Source: Candidatus Ligilactobacillus excrementigallinarum
Lineage (GTDB): Bacteria > Bacillota > Bacilli > Lactobacillales > Lactobacillaceae
Length of the DNA: 34,620 nt
Assembly: GCA_019114385.1 (NCBI GenBank)
Contig: DXFP01000017.1
Coordinates: 1 to 34,620 of the forward strand
Reading direction: 5' to 3'
Under the pieces are notes generated by a model. That model ran no database searches, was not told the origin of the DNA, and saw nothing but the letters and a program-made list of their open reading frames with translations. The number at the start of each line of letters is the position of its first letter. Within the stretch, counting starts at the first letter, position 1. Positions 1 through 8,244 of the stretch are shown piece after piece. Position numbers and translations under genes: made by a program.

Positions 1-1
1 C

Positions 2-1534
2 TCAGCGGTATTAACTTTCATTCAACGGGTAATCATGAACTATATGTCACAGCATACAGTTTATAAATTACGTAAACAAATGAAATATAAGATGAAAACC
101 GTTCCAGTTAACTATTATGATACTCATTCAAATGGTGATATCATTAGCCGTGCTATTAATGATATGGATAACATTTCATCTACTTTGCAACAAAATTTGA
201 TGCAATTAGTTACTTCTATTGTTCAAATTATTGGAACGTTATGGTTGATGTTGACCATTAGTTGGAAATTAACACTGATTATTGTTTTAATTGTCCCATT
301 AAGCATGATTGCGGTTAGTTTTATTGCTCCAAAGGCACAAAAAAATTTTGGTCAGCAACAAAAACATTTAGGTTTATTAAACGGCCAAATCGAAGAAAAT
401 TATGCCGGCCAAAATGTAATTAAGAGTTTTAATCGTGAACAGCAAACCATCAATGAATTTGAAAAAGAAAATGAAAAATTATATCAAGCATCATGGAAAG
501 CTCAATTAGTTTCAGGAATGATGATGCCAATTATGTCATTTATTAGTAATTTAAGCTATGTAGCGGTTGCGATTGTTGGTGGAATGCAAGTTACACATGG
601 TCAAATTTCTTTAGGAAATGTCCAAGCAATGTTGCAATACACAAATAGTTTCTCTCAACCAATTTCTCAATTAGCAAACTTAGCTAACACAATTCAATTG
701 ACAGTTGCTTCTGCAGAACGGGTCTTTGAAGTTTTGGATGAACCAGATATGCAAAATCAACCATCTGGCTTGCCAGTTGAAAAGAACCCAGCAGGCTTAA
801 TAGAATTTGAACATGTTAAATTCGGCTATGATAATGCGCCAATCTTAATGGAAGATTATAATTTAACTGTTAAGAAGGGCGAAATGACTGCGATTGTTGG
901 ACCAACTGGAGCAGGGAAGACAACTATTATTAACTTGTTGGAGCGTTTCTATGATATTAAAGGCGGTTCGATTCGTCTGAAAGGTAAGGATACTCGTGAT
1001 ATGAGCCGTGAAGAATTACGTTCACATTTTGCAATGGTTCTGCAAGATACATGGTTATTCTCAGGTACAATTTGGGATAATTTAAAGTATGGCCGCGAAG
1101 ATGCGACAGATGATGAAATCTTAGCAGCTGCAAAGGCCGCTCACGTGGATGATTTTGTTCGTCAATTACCAGATGGATATGAAACTATATTAGATGAATC
1201 AGCTTCAAACATTTCACAAGGTCAGCGCCAGTTACTGACGATTGCACGTGCATTTGTTGCTGATCCGGAAATTTTGATTTTAGATGAAGCAACTTCAAGT
1301 GTTGATACGCGGACTGAAATTCAAATTCAACATGCAATGGAAAAATTGCTGAAAGGGCGGACAAGTTTCGTTGTTGCTCACCGGTTGTCGACAATTCAGG
1401 ATGCAGATCAAATTATTGTAATGAATCATGGTTCAATTGTTGAAACTGGAACACATGAAGGTTTATTGAAACAAAACGGCTTCTATGCTGATTTGTATAA
1501 TTCACAATTTGACGGCAATGTTTCAATGGAATAG
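2..1534 (+). CDS. ABC exporter (permease-ATPase fusion), 5' partial
   Basis: The frame is open from base 2, so the start codon lies before the window; 510 residues remain and about 80-100 are probably missing compared with usual half-transporters of 580-620. The first part is an exporter membrane domain with several hydrophobic helices. The ATPase domain has Walker A GPTGAGKT (about nt 900-925), signature ISQGQ (about nt 1210-1225), Walker B ILILDE with the catalytic glutamate, and the H-loop VVAHRLSTI. An SQGQ-type signature is common in heterodimeric multidrug exporters of Firmicutes such as YheH/YfiC, so the partner half is probably just upstream; that is inference. The substrate cannot be told. 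The next gene's ribosome binding site overlaps this stop codon, so the two are probably cotranscribed. Confidence 0.93.
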   Translation, partial: SAVLTFIQRVIMNYMSQHTVYKLRKQMKYKMKTVPVNYYDTHSNGDIISRAINDMDNISSTLQQNLMQLVTSIVQIIGTLWLMLTISWKLTLIIVLIVPLSMIAVSFIAPKAQKNFGQQQKHLGLLNGQIEENYAGQNVIKSFNREQQTINEFEKENEKLYQASWKAQLVSGMMMPIMSFISNLSYVAVAIVGGMQVTHGQISLGNVQAMLQYTNSFSQPISQLANLANTIQLTVASAERVFEVLDEPDMQNQPSGLPVEKNPAGLIEFEHVKFGYDNAPILMEDYNLTVKKGEMTAIVGPTGAGKTTIINLLERFYDIKGGSIRLKGKDTRDMSREELRSHFAMVLQDTWLFSGTIWDNLKYGREDATDDEILAAAKAAHVDDFVRQLPDGYETILDESASNISQGQRQLLTIARAFVADPEILILDEATSSVDTRTEIQIQHAMEKLLKGRTSFVVAHRLSTIQDADQIIVMNHGSIVETGTHEGLLKQNGFYADLYNSQFDGNVSME

Positions 1535-1545
1535 AGGTGAGTGAG

Positions 1546-2406
1546 ATGAAGAAAAAATTAGCAGCAGTCCTTTTAACAGGAACATTAGGAATAATATTAG
1601 CTGGATGTTCAAATACAAAAGTCTCAACGAGTAAGACTACTTATCAACCAGACGGCATGACAGCGGTAGTTAAAGGAAAGACTGATAATCAAAATCATTT
1701 AACTTATCAAATTAATCATGGTAAAAAGCAGCATGTATCTGTTAATGATCGAGAATTTGTTTTTCAAGTGCCAGCAGCAGATCATGATCAAAAAGTAACA
1801 ATTACGGCTGAAAACGGCGGTAAAAAATCTTCTGCAACGGTTACAGTTAAAAGCAAGAAGCCATTAGCTAAATATCAAGATGTTCAACAAAAATTTAATC
1901 AAGTAATTGTAATGAGTCAAGTGCCAAAACAAGATCTGCAAGTTTTGCAACAAGCCCAAAAAGCTAATTTGTATGATCCAACGCAATTGATGAAAAATCA
2001 GGCTTTATTAAAGCAAGCGCAACAAGCTCAGGCTAAAATGAAGCAGGTAAAAAGTCAAACTGTTAATCAACAAATTAAAGCCACGGCAACTGGTTTAACA
2101 AACTTAATTGATAATGATGCTTTTACGTTACGTGCAAACATTCAAGATGGACAATTAATGGGCGGAACATTTATTATACCAACTGCAACCTTTAAGCATA
2201 AGGAGCAGGCTAAACAATTTGGAATGACATTTATGGCTTTTAATCAAGCAATTGGCGCAGATGGAAAGCAAGTTATGAAGGATTTTCGCAAAGAAACCAA
2301 GAGCCAAAATAAATCTCAAACGACATCAAAAACAATTAAGAACAATGGAATCACTTATTCAGTAGGTTTTTCTAAAACCGATTTATATATTTATATTACA
2401 AGATAA
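1546..2406 (+). CDS. Secreted lipoprotein of unknown function with Ig-like N-terminal part
   Basis: ATG 1546 is chosen over an in-frame GTG at 1537, because GAGGTG at 1534-1539 sits six bases before it and overlaps the preceding stop. The 286-residue product begins with a lysine-rich lipoprotein signal peptide ending in the lipobox LAGC at about residues 20-23, so it should be lipidated on that cysteine and anchored outside the membrane. Residues about 38-105 look like a small beta-sandwich of bacterial Ig type. The rest is rich in Gln and Lys, probably helical (about 110-185), then a C-terminal region with many Thr and Lys. I do not recognise the family. Its position after an ABC exporter suggests cotranscription but not a shared function. 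Transcription should end at the hairpin at 2413. Confidence 0.85.
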   Translation: MKKKLAAVLLTGTLGIILAGCSNTKVSTSKTTYQPDGMTAVVKGKTDNQNHLTYQINHGKKQHVSVNDREFVFQVPAADHDQKVTITAENGGKKSSATVTVKSKKPLAKYQDVQQKFNQVIVMSQVPKQDLQVLQQAQKANLYDPTQLMKNQALLKQAQQAQAKMKQVKSQTVNQQIKATATGLTNLIDNDAFTLRANIQDGQLMGGTFIIPTATFKHKEQAKQFGMTFMAFNQAIGADGKQVMKDFRKETKSQNKSQTTSKTIKNNGITYSVGFSKTDLYIYITR

Positions 2407-2412
2407 AAAAAT

Positions 2413-2441
2413 GAGGTTGTGACATCAGTCCAACCTCTATT
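2413..2441. terminator. Hairpin terminator between lipoprotein gene and pepS
   Basis: GAGGTTG (2413-2419) pairs with CAACCTC (2431-2437) and is followed by TATTTTTAT, so it should stop transcription from the lipoprotein gene. It is also the distal end of the repeat element that follows pepS on the minus strand. Confidence 0.75.
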
Positions 2442-2574
2442 TTTATATCTGCATAATCGGGTTCCAAAACAAACAGGCATGTCTGTAAATTCAAAAAACT
2501 CCGAATCAATACTACGTAATTCGTTCGTTTTTTTCCTTACAACATGCCTGTTTTTAATGTTTTGTCACACCTTC
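2413..2574 (-). repeat. 3'-UTR hairpin repeat, copy A (downstream of pepS)
   Basis: Read on the minus strand this 162-bp element starts 5 bases after the pepS stop with GAAGGTGTGACA. It then forms a long hairpin: AAACAGGCATGTTGTAA (2553-2537) pairs with its near-complement at 2488-2471, and an inner CGAAT/ATTCG stem lies inside. A linker beginning GTTTTGGAACCCGATTAT follows, then the terminator hairpin at 2437-2413. It is about 85% alike by eye to copy B and clearly related to copies C, D and E. It fills nearly all of the gap between two convergent genes. Confidence 0.88.
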
Positions 2575-2579
2575 ATTTT

Positions 2580-3815
2580 TTATGCCCAATCACCATTACG
2601 GAACACCGGCACAACCGTTCCATCTTTTTTAATTCCATCAATATTCATATCAGCAGAACCCACCATAAAGTCAACATGAGTCTGACTAAAGTTAATGCCT
2701 TTTGCCTTTAATTCGGCTTCACTCATCTTAGTTCCACCCTTAACATTAAATGGATATGCAGCCCCTAAAGCAAGGTGGTCACTTGCATTTTCATCGAAAA
2801 GAGTATTATAAAAGATAATTCCAGATTGAGAGATTGGAGAAGGATCAGGAACAAGTGAAACTTCACCTAATGATTTAACACCATCATCTGTTTGTAATAA
2901 ATGTTCAAGGACTTCTTGCCCCTTCTTAGCAGTAACATCAACTACTTTACCGTCTTTAAATGTAAATTTCATATCTTCTAAGATATTACCTGCATAACTC
3001 AATGGTTTAGTTGAAGTTACATAACCGTTAATGCGGCGATTATCAGGTGCAGTGAAGCATTCTTCAGTTGGCATATTTGCCATAAAAGTGATGCCAGCTG
3101 CGTTTTTACTGCTGCCGCCTTCCCAGACATGATTTTCTGGTAAACCGATTGTCAAGTCTGTTCTTGGAGAAGTGTAATGTAATGCACTGAATTGCTCTTT
3201 ATTTAACCAGTCTTCTTTAGTATGTAATTTTTGATCATGTTCTTGCCAAGCTTTAATTGGATCTGGTTGATCAATACGAGTGGTTTTGAAAATTTCTTCC
3301 CATAAACGATCAACGGCAGCTTCACCTTTCAAATCAGGGAAAACTTTTTCTGCCCATTCTACACTAGCAGCAGCTACTACTGTCCAGCTTAAATCATTGT
3401 TTTGAGTAGCTTTGCGTACAGGCATTAAAGCTTTCCCGTTGGCAGCTTGATATGCAGCTACTCGTTTTTGATCGATTCCGGCAAATGCACCTGGATCTTC
3501 AGACATTACTGAAATGCGGCAGCAACGGTTTTGAGCGATATATTTGGCTTCTTCTTTAGCAAATTCAGGAATTGTTGTTAGATTTTCAGTTGAAGCATGT
3601 GTCAAAAATTGTTGCTGAGCAAAAGTATCGCTCCATTTGACCATAACTTTGCCGGCACCTGCAGCATAAGCTTCTTCAATAATTAAGTGAGCTAGATGTT
3701 GTTGATCAACGTTGATATACAAAACTACTGTTTGTCCTTTTTGGACATTTACGCCTACTTTGACGATTAATTTTGCATATTTTTTTAATTTTTCTTCGAA
3801 ATTTTTCATAACCAT
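2580..3815 (-). CDS. pepS: M29 family metallo-aminopeptidase (PepS/AmpS type)
   Basis: ATG 3815 is chosen because GGAGG (3828-3824) is eight bases upstream; a TTG at 3821 is too close. The 411-residue product matches the cytoplasmic M29 aminopeptidases of lactic acid bacteria, which release N-terminal residues from peptides using a two-metal centre. Family motifs are present in order: TEECFTAPDNRR (metal-ligand Glu), LGEVSLVPDPSPI (Glu), HLALGAAYPF (His), and HVDFMVGSADMNIDG near the C-terminus (His, Asp). Length is normal (about 410). There is no signal peptide. It stands alone on the minus strand, back to back with the epimerase gene and separated from the lipoprotein gene by repeat copy A. 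A role in peptide nutrition is inferred from the family. Confidence 0.93.
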   Translation of the reverse strand: MVMKNFEEKLKKYAKLIVKVGVNVQKGQTVVLYINVDQQHLAHLIIEEAYAAGAGKVMVKWSDTFAQQQFLTHASTENLTTIPEFAKEEAKYIAQNRCCRISVMSEDPGAFAGIDQKRVAAYQAANGKALMPVRKATQNNDLSWTVVAAASVEWAEKVFPDLKGEAAVDRLWEEIFKTTRIDQPDPIKAWQEHDQKLHTKEDWLNKEQFSALHYTSPRTDLTIGLPENHVWEGGSSKNAAGITFMANMPTEECFTAPDNRRINGYVTSTKPLSYAGNILEDMKFTFKDGKVVDVTAKKGQEVLEHLLQTDDGVKSLGEVSLVPDPSPISQSGIIFYNTLFDENASDHLALGAAYPFNVKGGTKMSEAELKAKGINFSQTHVDFMVGSADMNIDGIKKDGTVVPVFRNGDWA

Positions 3816-3892
3816 ATTCAAAACCTCCGCTGATGTATTAATATAATGATAGCATATAAATATTTTTTCATCATAAATAAGGAGAGGAACAA

Positions 3893-5032
3893 ATGAAAAA
3901 AATCAAGATTATGACGGTGTTTGGTACTCGACCAGAAGCAATCAAGATGGCACCGCTTGTTTTAGAATTAAAAAAACATCCTGAAATTGAAACGATTACT
4001 ACGGTAACTGCACAACACCGTGAAATGTTAGATCAAGTATTGGACATTTTTAAGATTACTCCAGACTATGATTTGAATATTATGCATCGTGGACAAACTT
4101 TGACTGATATTACAGTAGAAGTTTTAAATCAATTAAGAGATGTATTGCAAAAAGAAAAACCAGATATGATTTTGACACATGGTGACACAACTACAACTTT
4201 CGCTGCTAGTTTAGCTGCATTTTATGAAAAAATTGCAATTGGACATGTTGAAGCAGGATTGAGAACTTGGAATAAATATTCTCCATACCCAGAAGAAATG
4301 AATCGTCAAATGACGGATGCACTTTCTGATTTGTATTTTGCGCCAACAGAACAAAGTAAACAAAACTTGTTGAAAGAAAATCACCCTGAAAAGGAAATTT
4401 TTGTTACAGGAAATACAGCAATCGATGCGTTGAAGCAAACTGTTCAGGAAAATTACCATCATGATGTTTTAGATGAAATTAATCCTGAAAATAAAGTTAT
4501 TTTGGTTACAATGCACCGCCGTGAAAATCAAGGCCAACCAATGCATCAAGTTTTCAAAGCAATTCGCAAAGTGGTGGATCAAGAACCAAATGTTGAAGTT
4601 ATTTATCCAGTTCACTTGAGCCCGGCTGTTCAAAAAGCTGCTCACGAAGAATTGGGCGGCGATCCACGGATTCACTTGATTGATCCATTGGATGTGGTTG
4701 ATTTCCATAACTTGGCAGCGAAAAGCGATTTCATCATGACTGATTCTGGTGGTGTTCAAGAAGAAGCTCCAGCATTAGGAAAGCCAGTATTGGTATTACG
4801 AGATACAACAGAACGACCAGAAGGAATTAAGGCTGGAACCTTAAAATTAGTTGGAACTGATCCAAAAAATGTTGAAAAATGGATGAACAAGTTATTACAT
4901 GATCAAGCAATTTATGATGAGATGAGTCATGCACGCAATCCATATGGTGATGGCGAGGCTTCAAGAAGAATTGTTGAAGCCATTAAATACCACTTTGGCT
5001 TACAAGATCATCGTCCAGAGGAATTTAAATAA
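3893..5032 (+). CDS. mnaA: UDP-N-acetylglucosamine 2-epimerase (non-hydrolysing)
   Basis: This 379-residue cytoplasmic enzyme interconverts UDP-GlcNAc and UDP-ManNAc. In Firmicutes it feeds TagA, which builds the GlcNAc-ManNAc linkage unit of wall teichoic acid, and in some strains capsule synthesis. The start follows AAGGAGAGG by a proper gap. Motifs seen: GTRPEAIKMAPL at the N-terminus, HGDTTTTFAASLAAF, HVEAGLRTWNKYSPYPEEMNRQ around the active-site region, MHRRENQG, and DSGGVQEEAPALGKPVLVLRDTTERPEG for UDP binding. Length matches the family. It is monocistronic: pepS is divergent upstream and yfhO convergent downstream. Repeat copy C starts two bases after the stop codon. Confidence 0.95.
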   Translation: MKKIKIMTVFGTRPEAIKMAPLVLELKKHPEIETITTVTAQHREMLDQVLDIFKITPDYDLNIMHRGQTLTDITVEVLNQLRDVLQKEKPDMILTHGDTTTTFAASLAAFYEKIAIGHVEAGLRTWNKYSPYPEEMNRQMTDALSDLYFAPTEQSKQNLLKENHPEKEIFVTGNTAIDALKQTVQENYHHDVLDEINPENKVILVTMHRRENQGQPMHQVFKAIRKVVDQEPNVEVIYPVHLSPAVQKAAHEELGGDPRIHLIDPLDVVDFHNLAAKSDFIMTDSGGVQEEAPALGKPVLVLRDTTERPEGIKAGTLKLVGTDPKNVEKWMNKLLHDQAIYDEMSHARNPYGDGEASRRIVEAIKYHFGLQDHRPEEFK

Positions 5033-5033
5033 A

Positions 5034-5184
5034 AAGGTATTATAAAAGCATTGAAAGAGTATGCTATAAGGAAAGAGCGCACGAATTATGCAATGTTGAT
5101 TCAGAGAGCTTTAAACTTATAGACATGTTCGTTTAAATTATTCAAATATATAATAAATAGAGGTTGTGACATAAGTCCAGCCTC
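5034..5184 (+). repeat. 3'-UTR hairpin repeat, copy C (downstream of mnaA)
   Basis: This is a more diverged copy in plus orientation, beginning two bases after the mnaA stop. It keeps the hairpin arms (GTATGCTATAAGG near 5060 against CTTATAGACATGTTC near 5115), the core CACGAATTATGCAATGTTGATTC, a linker ATTATTCAAATATATAATAAATA, and the terminator hairpin at 5160-5184. The GTAAG/CTTAC pair of other copies is ATAAG/CTTAT here, so pairing is kept. It overlaps copy B, which shares the same terminator hairpin on the opposite strand. Confidence 0.8.
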
Positions 5185-5187
5185 TAT
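5160..5187. terminator. Shared bidirectional terminator between mnaA and yfhO
   Basis: GAGGTTG (5160-5166) pairs with CAGCCTC (5178-5184) allowing one G-T pair. It is flanked by AATAAATA on the left and TATTTCTATA on the right, so it can act for both converging genes, with weak U tracts. It lies at the exact centre of the two facing repeat copies. Confidence 0.68.
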
Positions 5188-5324
5188 TTCTATATTTGAA
5201 TAATCGGGTTTCAAAACAAACAGGCATGCCTGTAAATTCAAAAACCTCTGAGTCAATACTACGTAATTCATTCGGTTTTTCCTTACAACATGCCTGCCTG
5301 TTTTTGGTGTTTTGTCACACCTTC
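5160..5324 (-). repeat. 3'-UTR hairpin repeat, copy B (downstream of yfhO)
   Basis: Read on the minus strand it starts six bases after the yfhO stop with GAAGGTGTGACAAAACACC. It continues with a hairpin whose arms are GCATGTTGTAAGG and TTTACAGGCATGCC, enclosing AAAAACC/GGTTTTT, then a linker GTTTTGAAACCCGATTAT, and ends in the terminator at 5184-5160. One arm carries an extra CAGG (GCCTGCCTG on the plus strand), a small duplication. It is the closest relative of copy A. Confidence 0.88.
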
Positions 5325-5330
5325 TTATTT

Positions 5331-8165
5331 TTAACGTTTAATTTTAATTAAGCAGCAGATTGCACTTAAAAGCGTTAAGCATAACCCACATAGCGTAATC
5401 TTGAAGCCTAAAGTTAATCCGGGTGTATGATATTCGAAGCGAATTTGATGTTTGCCGGGATTAAGCTTTAACCCAAGGAATGCTTGATTCGTCCGAATAA
5501 TATTTTGCTTTTGCCCATCAACTGTTGCTGTCCAGCCTTTAGAATATGGAATTGAAGATGTTAAAATCCCTGAACGGTCAGTATTAATTTGTCCGCTAAA
5601 TCCTGAAGCAGTATAATGAGCGTTCTTTAATGCATGACGTTGAATAGTGTCAACTTGTTGCTGATAAGCCTTTCCAAGTGGTTCTGCAACGACTTTTAAC
5701 TTAAATGAATAGGTTCCTAATTCTTTTAAGTTTAGTTGAATTTGTTGCGGAATTTGACGTGGAAAATATCCTAAATTCAGCGTTCCATTTTTAACTTCCT
5801 TGAAGAAAGAAAGAATATATGGTTTGGGTTGTTTTAATTGCTCTTTTCCAAGACTAGTTTGAACTTCAATTGTAAAACCGGTATTGGGGCGTCCGTTTAC
5901 AATATTGTTGCGCCAATACTTATAACTGTTGAGGGCTTGGTCTTGCGTTAAAATTCCACTGGTTAACTGGTAGTCAGCAGCAGATTGTTGTAATTTAACT
6001 TGTTGTATCAATTTCAAAGGCTGATATTTAATATTTTGAAATTCAAGATGCAATTCACAATTCTTTAACGCTTTTTTCTCAACTGTGGATAATTTAGTTT
6101 GATCAATTACAATTTGGTAGTTCTCATTTGGATCAAGCTGCTCAATTTTATCTGGATTAATCTGATTACCGTTACTTGAAATCAATTTAAAAGGTAATGA
6201 GATAACCTGATTTTTAACTGAAGCTTTAGGTAAATTAGTGTGGGCATTAACTAAAACGCCATCTGCTAAGGCTCGTTCTTTTTGTGTTGGTCCGAATTTA
6301 TAATACTGTTTTGGATTGAACACCTTATCTTGCCAGTAAACAAGTGGGAAATTATCCTTACTGCGATACCGCAACAATTCATTGTTATCATAAGTGTTTT
6401 GCCAATCAGCTTTATCCAAGTCAAATGAAAATGGAATTTTGTCGGCATTTGGTCGTTTACTTTGAACGAATAAGTATTTTACGCCAAAGAAATTATTGAT
6501 TACACTGCGGTCATTAAATTGTCGAATCGGAAAGTTAGCCTCAAACTGACTATTTTGGAGCTCATTTGCAAATTTTCCTAAATATTGATTTTGCAATGAG
6601 TAGTATGATGAAATATCATTTACTTTCGGATTTAAATTATTGTAATAGCGATAGTCATTTCCAAAAACTTGATTTTGACTAATTGTAGATGTCCGGTATG
6701 TATTTTGATTATTTAAATTAGACGTTAAATTTCCATACTGTGCTGTCACTAATTTTTCATAGCTTCTATTAGGTAACATTTCTTCGGCATAGCCGCCATT
6801 ATATGGAGCTTCAAAATAAACCGCATTTAAAATTACGTTTAATAAAGTAATTCCGAAAATCATTGTGCGGGAATGCTTTACGCGAAATTTCACAATGAAG
6901 AAAATTCCGAATAATGTAATCAATAAGAAGATGACAGGTACAAATAATTTTTCGTTGTTCTGGAAGAAGTAATCTAAAGCTAAGTAACCAAGATAAATTC
7001 CAACTGCAATTCCCAAAATTTTTAAGGTGCGTGTACTTAGTTGCGGTAAATTTTCAACTAAAAGAGCACAACTTAACGCTACTGGCAAACACAACATTAA
7101 TGTCCAACGGTTGGAAGGAGCCATGAGACCATTAAAGAAGGCAGCGCATGCAGGAACTAGCAACATAATGAATCCTAAGATAAAACTTGAATTGATTATT
7201 GGATATTTTTTAAAGTGAATCAAGGTATAGCCAATTCCAAAGAAAGCTAAACTTGCAAATCCAAGCGCGCTCCAAAAGTAAAAGTCGCGATTCCCACCAT
7301 TAATTAATTGACCAGGTAAATTCAAATAGTAATATGCAGGATAAAAATGTAACCCGTTAGCAAATTTGCTGCCCGCCCGTGTTGAATTTTGGACGGCAAT
7401 GACTTCAGGTAACAATAAGATTGCAGCATTTAGAATTGCTAAAAGGGTACTCCAACTTAATTTGAGAAATAATTTCCCATAATTTCGCTTGGTATGGCGA
7501 CTCCAAAATAGGCGTAAACCAAGGTAAATTATGGCACCGATTCCTAGGATATAAGCAAAATAAAAATTATTAACTAACATCCAAGTGAAGGTCAGCATTA
7601 GCGGCCAACTGGATTTTTCCTGAATGACACGTTCTAAATTCACAATTAGAATTGGAAAAATAATAAAGGGAAGGGTGAAAAAAGGTTGCGAAACATTTGA
7701 ATACAGTAAGAAGGCATTAAATAGGTATATCAGTGAGCCAGTTAAAATCGAAATCTGTTTTAATTTAAAATGCTTGGCACACCAGCAAAAAGCCAATCCA
7801 GCACAATACAAACGTAAAATGATCATTAGTTGGTAAGCGAAAATGATTTTACTTGCGGGAAAAAGCAAACTCAGATATGCAAAAATATCCCCCAATAAAT
7901 AGTAGGAATAAATTTGAAATTTGTCATTGCCTAATCCAAGATGGTATGACCAAGTGTGCAGTGTAGGATGATGTAAAAATTGTAAAACATCACTGCGAAA
8001 ACTTTCTAATAATGGTAAATGTTGATTAGCACCATCGATATACCAGATTAGCGAGTGCCCAGTTACCCAAAAAGTGCCATATACAAATAACGCAACAATA
8101 ATAAAAGTTGCGGTGTATTTTAAATAAAGATGTTTTGCTTGTTTTTTTTCAGTTGTAAAATACAC
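5331..8165 (-). CDS. yfhO: YfhO family membrane protein (GT-C-like, wall polymer glycosylation)
   Basis: The 944-residue product starts at GTG 8165, with GGGAGG eight bases upstream. The N-terminal half holds about a dozen hydrophobic helices. A large soluble domain follows (about residues 440-900), and one last helix precedes a short KIKR tail. Length and plan fit YfhO, a family with a GT-C-like fold. YfhO is proposed to transfer a sugar from undecaprenyl phosphate, loaded by CsbB, to lipoteichoic acid or another wall polymer outside the membrane. The early GTFWVTGHSLIWYIDGANQHLP segment has acidic residues in the first outer loop, as expected for GT-C proteins. It is the last gene of the flavodoxin-csbB-yfhO operon, 79 bases after csbB. 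The acceptor polymer is not known from sequence. Confidence 0.88.
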   Translation of the reverse strand: MYFTTEKKQAKHLYLKYTATFIIVALFVYGTFWVTGHSLIWYIDGANQHLPLLESFRSDVLQFLHHPTLHTWSYHLGLGNDKFQIYSYYLLGDIFAYLSLLFPASKIIFAYQLMIILRLYCAGLAFCWCAKHFKLKQISILTGSLIYLFNAFLLYSNVSQPFFTLPFIIFPILIVNLERVIQEKSSWPLMLTFTWMLVNNFYFAYILGIGAIIYLGLRLFWSRHTKRNYGKLFLKLSWSTLLAILNAAILLLPEVIAVQNSTRAGSKFANGLHFYPAYYYLNLPGQLINGGNRDFYFWSALGFASLAFFGIGYTLIHFKKYPIINSSFILGFIMLLVPACAAFFNGLMAPSNRWTLMLCLPVALSCALLVENLPQLSTRTLKILGIAVGIYLGYLALDYFFQNNEKLFVPVIFLLITLFGIFFIVKFRVKHSRTMIFGITLLNVILNAVYFEAPYNGGYAEEMLPNRSYEKLVTAQYGNLTSNLNNQNTYRTSTISQNQVFGNDYRYYNNLNPKVNDISSYYSLQNQYLGKFANELQNSQFEANFPIRQFNDRSVINNFFGVKYLFVQSKRPNADKIPFSFDLDKADWQNTYDNNELLRYRSKDNFPLVYWQDKVFNPKQYYKFGPTQKERALADGVLVNAHTNLPKASVKNQVISLPFKLISSNGNQINPDKIEQLDPNENYQIVIDQTKLSTVEKKALKNCELHLEFQNIKYQPLKLIQQVKLQQSAADYQLTSGILTQDQALNSYKYWRNNIVNGRPNTGFTIEVQTSLGKEQLKQPKPYILSFFKEVKNGTLNLGYFPRQIPQQIQLNLKELGTYSFKLKVVAEPLGKAYQQQVDTIQRHALKNAHYTASGFSGQINTDRSGILTSSIPYSKGWTATVDGQKQNIIRTNQAFLGLKLNPGKHQIRFEYHTPGLTLGFKITLCGLCLTLLSAICCLIKIKR

Positions 8166-8244
8166 AAAAAAAGCCTCCCTTAGTTTCCCATTCCATTTTA
8201 CTCTAAAACAGATAAGAACGAAAACCTAAGAGAGGACAAAAGTT

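Noticed and set aside
2419-2679. Open frame of 86 codons on the plus strand across repeat copy A and the end of pepS
   Set aside because: It lies in a repeat and on the antisense strand of pepS, has no ribosome binding site, and its product resembles no protein.
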